Shown: piece by piece, positions 27,182 to 32,520 of the stretch
Layout: each line of letters begins with the position of its first letter
Numbering within the stretch: the first letter of the stretch is position 1
The notes under the pieces: generated by a model
The model's input: only the letters and a program-made list of their open reading frames with translations
Told to the model about the DNA's origin: nothing
The model's database searches: none
Translations under genes and position numbers: made by a program
Assembly (NCBI RefSeq): GCF_019397265.1
Contig: NZ_CP068985.1
Span: forward strand, 7,869,001 to 7,933,000
DNA length: 64,000 bases
Origin: Nonomuraea coxensis DSM 45129
Lineage (GTDB): Bacteria > Actinomycetota > Actinomycetes > Streptosporangiales > Streptosporangiaceae
Direction: 5' to 3'

Positions 27182-27511
27182 CACGCCTCCGCTCGCGCCG
27201 ATCCCCCCGGCTGGCGCGGTGTCGTCCGTTGCCGATCCCCATCATCCGCGGTGAAGTAGTCACCCTATCCGGTCTCCGCCATTGTTCCAGGAAAGCCACG
27301 CCCATGCTGCAGGCACGACCGCCCTCACGGCAAACCGGGGCCCCACGGCAGGCCCCAGTGCCGATTCCTGTGAGTTCCCGGTAGAAACGGCTTTTGACCA
27401 GGACAAACGCCTAAAACCGCCTAGCGCGACGGCCACGGATTCCTGTCCAAAATAGGCATGGACCTCTCACGACCTGCGCATTCGGTATGGGCCGGGGACG
27501 CGGAGGCCGGG
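27182..27511. other. Intergenic region upstream of the TcpC-like gene
   Basis: These 330 bases hold no gene that I can support. They must contain the promoter for the T4SS-type operon on the minus strand and the end of transcription of the gene at 27512. GGGGCC and GGCCCC arms near 27338-27357 can form a small hairpin. No other clear signal is seen. Confidence 0.5.
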
Positions 27512-27898
27512 TCAGGCGGGCTCGGGATCCTGCAGGGAACGGCCCCGTCGCCGGCTCTGCAGGTCGACGACGCCGGTGCGGCTCTGCGGCTCGGAAGCCA
27601 TGCTCTGGACGGCGGCGGCCCCGCTCTCGACGGCGGTCCTGCTCTGGAGGTCGACGACCGTCGGGCGGACCGACCGCTCCAGCGAGCCGCGCAGGTCGGC
27701 CAGCATCTCCGCGGCGTCGCGCTCGCGCATCCGGCTGACCATCTCGTTGCGCTCGTCCACCTTCCTGCGCAGGTAGGCCTCCCTGTTGACGCGCAGGCCG
27801 TACATGAGCTCGACCCTGATCAGGGCCAGCTCCTCCTCCAGGCTGATCCCCGCGAGCGTCGGAGCGGGGCGTCGTTTCCGGATGATGCGACGGATCAT
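27512..27898 (-). CDS. Hypothetical protein with VVDLQSR repeats
   Basis: This 128-residue protein is highly charged. Its first 75 residues are helical (SLEEELALIRVELMYGLRVNREAYLRRKVDERNEM contains predicted amphipathic helix, shown here by its start SLEEELALIRVELMYG). Its last 50 residues contain VVDLQSR twice and a related QSR unit. ATG 27898 has GGGAGG seven bases upstream. It lies next to the T4SS-like genes and at the chromosomal side of the integrated element. I do not recognise the family; a small cytoplasmic partner is possible. Confidence 0.6.
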   Translation of the reverse strand: MIRRIIRKRRPAPTLAGISLEEELALIRVELMYGLRVNREAYLRRKVDERNEMVSRMRERDAAEMLADLRGSLERSVRPTVVDLQSRTAVESGAAAVQSMASEPQSRTGVVDLQSRRRGRSLQDPEPA

Positions 27899-28060
27899 GA
27901 GGGGCCTCCCGAGTCAGCGTGAACGCCGTGACGATTCGACGCGCGGGGGCCCAAAGTGGTTGACACTTAAACACGTTCGGCACGTCACCATGACTGTGTC
28001 GGCAACACAGCGTAGCGAAGTGTCACGCACCGCCGCCGGAGGCGCGCGGGAACGGCCGTC

Positions 28061-28076
28061 AGACGTTGAAGCGGAA
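28061..28076. other. Left attachment site of the integrated element
   Basis: AGACGTTGAAGCGGAA matches AGACGTTGAAACGGAA at 43598-43613 in 15 of 16 bases, including ten identical bases in a row. On the minus strand it reads TTC CGC TTC AAC GTC T, the codons for FRFNV that end YchF, followed by TGA. This is the displaced native 3' tip of ychF, next to chromosomal DNA on its low-coordinate side. Confidence 0.75.
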
Positions 28077-28146
28077 GTTTTGACGCGACGCCATGACCTG
28101 CAAGGACGCTCCCATATTGCGGCTGACCTGCACTTTTATGCGTTGG

Positions 28147-28392
28147 CTAGCGTTGATCGTTATCGGGCGTGTCCGAACGTTCTGCGGACTCGGCGCGGAC
28201 TGGGCCCCATTCCTTCTTCGGTCCAGCCTTCACCTCTCCCAGGACGTAGCGGACCGCCAGCCGGCGAATGGCCTCCGGACCACTGATGCCGTCAACGTCC
28301 TTCGCGCGAGCCTGGAACGCCTTCCAGAGGTCATCCGCCATGCGGATGTGCTGGATAGGGGTCTCTCCTCGCCCCGTACGAGCCGCTGCCAT
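28147..28392 (-). CDS. Small ribbon-helix-helix-like regulator
   Basis: The 81-residue protein has the profile of an RHH or related small DNA-binding protein: a short basic N-terminus, IQHIRMADDLWKAFQARAKD as strand-helix and GPEAIRRLAVRYVLGE as second helix. ATG 28392 has GGAGGAG upstream. Three copies of a 14-bp palindrome lie immediately upstream, between this gene and the divergent small gene at 28508, so autorepression is likely. It is the outermost gene at the left end of the element. Confidence 0.7.
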   Translation of the reverse strand: MAAARTGRGETPIQHIRMADDLWKAFQARAKDVDGISGPEAIRRLAVRYVLGEVKAGPKKEWGPVRAESAERSDTPDNDQR

Positions 28393-28403
28393 GTCTCCTC
28401 CTA

Positions 28404-28488
28404 GCTGTCTACACAGTGAGCCTAGAGGAATCATGCACCAACCCCTTGTGCTGTGTACACAGCTCATGCTTAGCTGTGTACACAGCAC
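28404..28488. promoter_or_regulatory. Three-copy palindromic operator
   Basis: GCTGTGTACACAGC, a perfect 14-bp palindrome, occurs at 28450-28463 and 28473-28486, and a variant GCTGTCTACACAGT at 28404-28417. The two perfect copies extend to 17-bp inverted arms (28448-28464 and 28472-28488). They lie in the divergent gap between the RHH-like gene and the gene at 28508, 11 bp upstream of the RHH start codon for the variant copy. Confidence 0.8.
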
Positions 28489-28507
28489 GACGAACGGAGC
28501 AGCCGAG

Positions 28508-28651
28508 ATGAACGAGACGCCCGAAGGCCGCGAGATCTGCGAGTACTGCGACGTGGTCATGGAGACGGGCGCGTGCCTCTCCCACCCGCTCACCCCGAAG
28601 TGCCCCAACTGCGCCTGCTCCGGATGCGAGCAGGAGGCGGAGGGCTTCTAA
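28508..28651 (+). CDS. 47-residue cysteine-rich protein
   Basis: The ATG at 28508 opens a short frame with six cysteines, in ICEYCDVV, GACLSH and CPNCACSGCEQE, plus a nearby histidine. This resembles a small zinc ribbon or zinc knuckle. It is divergent from the RHH regulator and downstream of its operators, so it is probably under its control. A GC-rich hairpin follows. The frame, operators and terminator together support a real gene; function is unknown. Confidence 0.6.
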   Translation: MNETPEGREICEYCDVVMETGACLSHPLTPKCPNCACSGCEQEAEGF

Positions 28652-28663
28652 CCCCAGAAAGAC

Positions 28664-28697
28664 GGGCGGGCCAGGTGTCCAACCACCCGGCCCGCCC
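28664..28697. terminator. Hairpin after the cysteine-rich gene
   Basis: GGGCGGGCC (28664-28672) pairs with GGCCCGCCC (28689-28697); the inner GGTG and CACC extend the stem. It lies between the small gene and the four-gene operon and may end or attenuate transcription into it. Confidence 0.7.
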
Positions 28698-28733
28698 TTG
28701 ATCCCCAACCAGCTCAGACCTGGAGGAGACCCA

Positions 28734-29225
28734 ATGGCCAAGACTACGGCCACCGTGCGCGACCTCGCGCAGGCTCGCGCCAACACCGACGCCGCCCTGG
28801 CCGCGCTCAGGAACCTCATGGCGTCCGGCGTCGCGTCGAGCGTCAGCGAGCCGTTCCTGATCGCGTTCCTCGCCGAGATCGAGGCGACCCGCTCCGAGAT
28901 GGACGCCCTGCAGAAGCAGGCCAAGGCGCAGCAGGAGCACATCCTCATGGCGTTCAAATGGGGCAGCGACGCCGCGTGGTCGCTCGCCGACGAGCTCGGC
29001 CTGGACGCCGGCGGCATCGCGCGGGCCGCGCGCAGCCAGATCGACAAGGGCGTCTTCACCGCCGCCGAGCGCCAGCACCTCGTGTCCGCGCTCAACGACG
29101 TGCTCGACGCCCGCGACGGCGTGCGGGTGGACGGGTGGAAGCCCGCCCCGATGCCGTTCGACAGCGACGGCCGGTGCGGCGACCCGTCGTGCCTGTCCTG
29201 CCACGGCGCGCAGGCGTCGGCCTGA
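28734..29225 (+). CDS. Hypothetical helical protein, first of a four-gene unit
   Basis: The 163-residue protein begins at ATG 28734 with GGAGGAG at 28722-28728. Residues 5-80 are helical and likely coiled-coil (RDLAQARANTDAALAALRN; LAEIEATRSEMDALQKQAKA), and the C-terminus carries a CGDPSCLSCHG cluster that could bind metal. The stop overlaps the next start. No family is recognised. It heads a tightly packed plus-strand operon that ends at a hairpin at 29991. Confidence 0.65.
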   Translation: MAKTTATVRDLAQARANTDAALAALRNLMASGVASSVSEPFLIAFLAEIEATRSEMDALQKQAKAQQEHILMAFKWGSDAAWSLADELGLDAGGIARAARSQIDKGVFTAAERQHLVSALNDVLDARDGVRVDGWKPAPMPFDSDGRCGDPSCLSCHGAQASA

Positions 29226-29392
29226 TGGCGGGCAAGGTCACGTACGGCCTGCTGTTCGACGTGCAGGCCGTACTGGAGAAGCACGGCTTCAAGCTGCCCG
29301 AGGGCGAGCGGGAGCGGCACATCGCGCTCGGAGAGACCCTGCTGGCGGTGACGCGCCTCGCCGCCGTGTTCGAGGGGCGGGAGGACGCATGA
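29225..29392 (+). CDS. 55-residue hypothetical protein
   Basis: ATG 29225 overlaps the preceding TGA by one base. The short protein (MAGKVTYGLLFDVQAVLEKH onward) reads as a small helical, acidic domain. Overlaps on both sides with flanking frames support that it is translated. Function unknown. Confidence 0.55.
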   Translation: MAGKVTYGLLFDVQAVLEKHGFKLPEGERERHIALGETLLAVTRLAAVFEGREDA

Positions 29393-29664
29393 GCAGTCTG
29401 CGCCGCCGCCGGAACCTCGACACGATCGTCCACCTCGACCACGACGAGGTGCTGTTCGAGATCAACGTCCAGACGGGCGAGGACCCGCACATCGAGGTCA
29501 ACTACACCGACCGGGACGGCCAGAACCACCGCGTGCGCCTCGACGCCGAGCAGGCCGGCGCGGTCTGGTTCATCCTCACCGCGTTCGACCGGCGGGCGGT
29601 CGCCGAGTTCGCGGCCCTGCTTCACGAGGGCGTACACGAGATCAGCAACGAGGGGGACGAATGA
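29389..29664 (+). CDS. 91-residue hypothetical protein
   Basis: The gene overlaps its neighbours by 4 bases at both ends (ATGA). The protein has a basic start (MSSLRRRRNLD), then a compact alpha-beta-looking domain with VHLDHDEVLFEINVQ and NHRVRLDAEQAGAVWFIL. No motif identifies a function. Codon use matches the neighbours. Confidence 0.6.
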   Translation: MSSLRRRRNLDTIVHLDHDEVLFEINVQTGEDPHIEVNYTDRDGQNHRVRLDAEQAGAVWFILTAFDRRAVAEFAALLHEGVHEISNEGDE

Positions 29665-29972
29665 CCAGCAAGACGACGCAGGATCACTGCCTGATCGGGT
29701 GGTGTGTAAGCAACCACGACGACGGCGACCCGATGCACTTCGGCGGCGGCGCTGACTTCCTGGTCCTCGCGACCCCGCTCCTGACCAGGGGCCCGAGTCC
29801 GGAGATGCTGAGCGTCGGCATCGAGCAGGTGGAGCACGACGGCAAGGTGCAGACGATGATCTCGCTCGACGTGCGGGAGAGCTCCGTCTACCTGACCCGC
29901 GACCAGGCGAAGCTCGTGGCGCTGCACCTGCTGAAGCTCGACATCGACGCGAGCGCGGTGGACCGCGGCTAG
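29661..29972 (+). CDS. 103-residue hypothetical protein, last of the unit
   Basis: The start at 29661 overlaps the previous stop (ATGA). The protein has two cysteines near the start (DHCLIGWCVSNHDD) and beta-rich sequence ending in TRDQAKLVALHLLKLDI. It shares with the preceding protein the order of an acidic strand region followed by DQAKLVALHLL- or AEQAGAVWFIL-type helix, so the two may be distant relatives. A terminator follows 18 bp after the stop. Confidence 0.6.
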   Translation: MTSKTTQDHCLIGWCVSNHDDGDPMHFGGGADFLVLATPLLTRGPSPEMLSVGIEQVEHDGKVQTMISLDVRESSVYLTRDQAKLVALHLLKLDIDASAVDRG

Positions 29973-29990
29973 ACTGCCGTTCGTCCTCGC

Positions 29991-30032
29991 CGAGAGCCCC
30001 CGTCACCTTCCCTGGTGGCGGGGGTTCTCTCG
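29991..30032 (+). terminator. Hairpin terminator of the four-gene unit
   Basis: CGAGAG-CCCCCG-CACC pairs with GGTG-CGGGGG-CTCTCG across a 6-base loop, with single-base and two-base bulges. It begins 18 bp after the last stop codon and ends in C/G rather than a T run, common for high-GC bacteria. Confidence 0.75.
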
Positions 30033-30637
30033 TTCCCGGACCGGTTCCGAAGCGGTTCCTTCACGGTTCCCGGCCGGTTCCCGTTGGTCGCCGAACCGGT
30101 CGCGTCCACAGTCGCCGGCCGCGACCAAGTTGCGTCCATTCCGGCGACCGGTCGCGGTCAACTCCGAGGTCAACTCGGCACTCAACAACACCGACACACC
30201 GGGTTCGTGTCAGCGCAGGTCGAGCCGCTTTTTCTGGTCGCGTCCTGGTCGCCGAACCGGTCGCCGGTCGCGACCAAGTTGGCGACCGGTTGTTGACCCT
30301 CGACGTGACCCGATGCGCGCGGCTGTGACGGTCGCCGAGCCCGACGACAAGACCGCGCAGGACCGTCACAGCACCGCCCGGACAAGGCGACGAAAAGTCG
30401 GCCTCAACCAGCGCTGCGACGGTGCCCGGAGACCGTCACAGCATCACGTCCGAGGAGCAGGTCGAGGAGCAAACCGAAGGGCATTCCGCTACCTGCTCCG
30501 CTACCTCGACCGCCACCCGCCGGGAGGTAGCGCTCCGGGTGGCGGTACACCCTCGGATCAGCGGCGGTACAACGGCGCGGTGTGGGATGCTGGCGCACCT
30601 CGGGGACTCATGACCGCATCAACGGAATGGAGATGCC
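30033..30637. repeat. Non-coding repeat region, first part
   Basis: No gene is supported here. The first 270 bases are full of CGGTTCC, ACCGGT and GGTCGC elements, with TGGTCGCCGAACCGGTCGC repeated exactly at 30085-30103 and 30246-30264 and GCGACCAAGTT at 30121-30131 and 30270-30280. The next block carries GACCGTCACAGC at 30361-30372 and 30431-30442 and its complement at 30322-30333. A third block (30480-30570) has CTACC/GGTAG elements. The change of motif from block to block is unusual. Confidence 0.7.
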
Positions 30638-30754
30638 GTGAACCTCGGCGGACCCGAACTGCTGCTCATCCTCCTGGCCCTGATAGCTCTCGCCGGCTTC
30701 GTCGCCCTGATCGCCATCGTCGTGGTGAAGGCGACCAACCGCGGTCGTCGCTGA
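30638..30754 (+). CDS. 38-residue single-span membrane peptide
   Basis: A GTG at 30638 with GGAG six bases upstream opens a frame that encodes 4-5 polar residues, a hydrophobic run of about 25 residues (ELLLILLALIALAGFVAL and IAIVVV), and a basic tail KATNRGRR before TGA at 30752. Codon third positions are G/C-biased as in genes. It stands alone in the non-coding repeat region. It could be a small toxin-like, holin-like or regulatory membrane peptide; function is not known. Confidence 0.5.
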   Translation: MNLGGPELLLILLALIALAGFVALIAIVVVKATNRGRR

Positions 30755-31096
30755 AGTTCATCTTCATCTTCATGTTCATGTGGCGCGGCCTCGCGCGCAT
30801 TATGCGGACGCGCGGACGCGGACGCGCGGACGCGCGCGAGGGGCTGTTCCTCGCCACCTTCCGGTCAGGTCGAAACTCTCCCGCTCGCGGGGAAGTTTCC
30901 GTGTTAGCTGGCGGGTCAGGTCGCAGGTAACAAGGTTAGTGATCTCACATCCGGGTTCCCGGCGCCGGGAACCCGTCTGACCTGCGAAAGGTTAGGTGTG
31001 TTAGCTGGTTGGGCCTGTGACTTCGGACTGCTGAGGTACCCTCGCGCGCGTTACGCGACGGCGTGCGCGTTACGTAACCCGGCTGCGTATAGAGCC

Positions 31097-31184
31097 TCAA
31101 GAGCGGGTCAAGAACGGGACCCGCGGCCTCAAGAACTTGAGGCACGGACGGCAGCTCTTGAGGCGGTCTTGAGTCTGTTCTTGA
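31097..31184. repeat. Phased, mirror-symmetric TCAAGA array
   Basis: TCAAGA occurs at 31097, 31108 and 31129; TCAAG complements occur at 31136-31140, 31156-31161 and 31167-31172, with a further TCTTGA at 31179. Spacings are 11 and 21 bp on each side, and the first six sites are exactly symmetric around 31134.5. The arrangement places sites on one face of the helix, as for cooperative protein binding. Confidence 0.7.
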
Positions 31185-31302
31185 GTCGCCAGAACGCCGT
31201 GAGCGCCACAGGAGCCGCCGTCCGGTCCTGTCACACCGGCGACGCCGGGAACGCGCGTCTCCGTGGCTCTCAGCGCCGTGACGCGGTATGGCGCGGCAGG
31301 GT

Positions 31303-31418
31303 CTAGGAACGGGTCTAGGACGCCCCTAGGACTAGGCAGGCGGGCCCTAGGACCTAGAGGGGGTGTCTAGGAATCTAGGGGCTCGCAACCTGGGAAGACG
31401 CGATTCTAGGGGGCCTAG
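31303..31418. repeat. Cluster of ten CTAG sites
   Basis: CTAG begins at 31303, 31315, 31326, 31332, 31347, 31354, 31367, 31375, 31406 and 31415, mostly inside YCTAGG. CTAG is normally scarce in high-GC bacterial DNA, so ten in 116 bp is a striking excess and not a codon effect. Confidence 0.75.
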
Positions 31419-31561
31419 GGGCACCTCTACGGAGGGTCTACAGGTAGGCGTTTCGCCTCTACGCGGCAGACGGGGGGCCTACTGAGGTAGAGGCTCGCAC
31501 CCTGGAGAAACGCTCCGGTAGACGCTGTAGAGGGCGTGCGGGCGGCACCTTCACTCGCGTT

Positions 31562-31670
31562 AACTGCCTGAATTCCGGCAGTTGCCGCCCCCGCGCGTAC
31601 GGGGGGCGCTCGGTAGCAGAAACCCATTACTCAAGTAATGGGTTGCCGCCCCCGCGCGTACGGGGGGCGC
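31562..31670. repeat. Pair of 29-bp hairpin repeats, each preceded by a palindrome
   Basis: An identical 29-bp sequence, itself an inverted repeat with GCCCCC and GGGGGC arms, lies at 31581-31609 and 31642-31670. The first is preceded by AACTGCC/GGCAGTT arms (31562-31568, 31576-31582), the second by AACCCATTACT/AGTAATGGGTT arms (31621-31631, 31634-31644). They lie just past the 3' end of the GntR gene and may act as terminators on that strand or as protein sites. Confidence 0.65.
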
Positions 31671-31683
31671 CCTTCCCGGCCTG

Positions 31684-31953
31684 CTACTCCTGCGGCCACT
31701 CGTCGGCCGGCAGCACGTACACGCCCTTGCCCGGCAGCACCCTGACCAGGCCGCGCTCGACCAGCTCCCGCGTCGTCCTGCGGACGGTTCCCAACGCGAT
31801 GTGCATCTGCTCGACCAGGGCACGCTCACCGGGCAGCCTCGACCCGGGCGGGATACGCCCGTCACGGATGCGGGCTTCGAGGTAGTCGGCGGCGGCGCGG
31901 TACACGTACTCGCCCTGTACGGCTTCTGGGTCGAACTCCTGGTCATCGCTCAC
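31684..31953 (-). CDS. Short GntR-family regulator (KorSA-like size)
   Basis: This 89-residue protein is almost only a GntR winged helix: AAADYLEARIRDGRIPPGSR, LPGERALVEQMHIALGTVRR and ELVERGLVRVLPGKGVYVLP follow the family pattern. The large effector domain is absent, as in the short GntR regulators of actinomycete integrative elements. It is divergent from the gene at 32046, with GCGTCA repeats in the gap. It may control that pair and itself. Confidence 0.85.
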   Translation of the reverse strand: MSDDQEFDPEAVQGEYVYRAAADYLEARIRDGRIPPGSRLPGERALVEQMHIALGTVRRTTRELVERGLVRVLPGKGVYVLPADEWPQE

Positions 31954-32002
31954 GCTAGCAGCCTAAAGCGGCTCTGAGCTGCACAAACATGTAGGTAGCG
32001 GC

Positions 32003-32034
32003 ATGACGCTTTACACCGCGTCACACCGCGTCAT
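32003..32034. promoter_or_regulatory. GCGTCA repeats between the GntR gene and the divergent small genes
   Basis: ATGACGC (32003-32009) is the inverted complement of GCGTCAT (32028-32034), and another GCGTCA lies at 32018-32023; the two right copies are part of a CACCGCGTCA direct repeat 10 bp apart. The location 12 bp before the ATG at 32046 suits an operator for the neighbouring GntR protein. Confidence 0.5.
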
Positions 32035-32045
32035 ACGGTGAGTAC

Positions 32046-32219
32046 ATGCCCTCTGACCCTCCGGAAGACGAGCACCTAGCCCACGCGGCGCCCGAGGACG
32101 AACTGATCCGCCTCGAACGCGATGCGACCCTTCGCCGCCGTCTCGCCGAGATGCGCCGTATCGAGGCGGTCCGCCAGCCGCCGGCGGAGACCGGCTTCAC
32201 GACCGGCGACCTGCCGTGA
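32046..32219 (+). CDS. 57-residue hypothetical charged protein
   Basis: ATG 32046 opens a frame rich in Glu, Asp and Arg (PSDPPEDEHLAHAAPEDELI, then RLAEMRRIEAVRQ). It is probably helical. Its stop overlaps the GTG of the next gene by 4 bases, which supports translation. It is divergent from the GntR gene. Function unknown. Confidence 0.5.
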   Translation: MPSDPPEDEHLAHAAPEDELIRLERDATLRRRLAEMRRIEAVRQPPAETGFTTGDLP

Positions 32220-32425
32220 CCCGCCACATCATCTCCGCCTGGAGCGACAATCAGGGCCGCGTATGGCTCGACACGGGCGCCACCGACGCCGCCACCAAGC
32301 AGCCGATCATCGAGCTGTTGAACGGCCAGGCGCGAGGCAGCCTGCAATGGGTCGCCGCCCAATTCGGCCCGCTGGACGACCTGAGCGTCCTCAGCCGGGC
32401 GAGGCCGGCCGACCCCACCCCATGA
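32216..32425 (+). CDS. 69-residue hypothetical protein
   Basis: The GTG start at 32216 overlaps the preceding stop (GTGA). The protein (MTRHIISAWSDNQGRVWLDT onward) has a short beta-rich start and a C-terminal proline-rich tail. Two hairpins follow the stop. It is likely cotranscribed with the gene at 32046. No family is recognised. Confidence 0.55.
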   Translation: MTRHIISAWSDNQGRVWLDTGATDAATKQPIIELLNGQARGSLQWVAAQFGPLDDLSVLSRARPADPTP

Positions 32426-32427
32426 CC

Positions 32428-32509
32428 CCCCGCCCGGAAGTACACCGGAGGGCTTCCGGGCGGGGCCACAAACGTCAGCCCGCCGTCAAGCTGGTAACGG
32501 CGGGCTGAC
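32428..32509. terminator. Two back-to-back hairpins between convergent genes
   Basis: CCCCGCCCGGAAG (32428-32440) pairs with CTTCCGGGCGGGG (32453-32465), and GTCAGCCCGCCGT (32474-32486) pairs perfectly with 32497-32509. They separate the plus-strand small genes from the end of the minus-strand tape-measure gene. Confidence 0.85.
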
Positions 32510-32520
32510 TTGTGTCCTGG

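Larger units (their letters stand above)
30755..31683. repeat. Non-coding repeat region, second part
   Basis: No gene is supported in these 929 bases. In order they hold TTCATC repeats (30756-30780), GCGGACGC repeats inside a CCTCGCGCG/CGCGCGAGG inverted repeat (30790-30842), two GTGTTAGCTGG copies, a perfect 22-bp palindrome (30953-30974), two GCGCGTTACG copies, TCAAGA sites (31097-31184), ten CTAG sites (31303-31418), eight CTAC/GTAG sites (31427-31530) and two copies of a 29-bp hairpin repeat (31581-31609 and 31642-31670). Confidence 0.75.

Noticed and set aside
27411..27983. 190-codon minus-strand frame at the T4SS end
   Set aside because: Out-of-frame reading of the 128-residue gene at 27512-27898, which has the better ribosome binding site and composition.
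28061..28076. tRNA gene as integration target
   Set aside because: No tRNA-like fold is visible at either end; the duplicated sequence matches the ychF 3' end.
31097..31530. Repeated short motifs considered as a CRISPR array
   Set aside because: No repeat-spacer periodicity of 55-75 bp, no unit longer than 8 bp, and no cas genes nearby.
32021..32362. Minus-strand frame opposite the small genes after the GntR gene
   Set aside because: The plus-strand frames have overlapping stop/start codons and terminators, which favours them.
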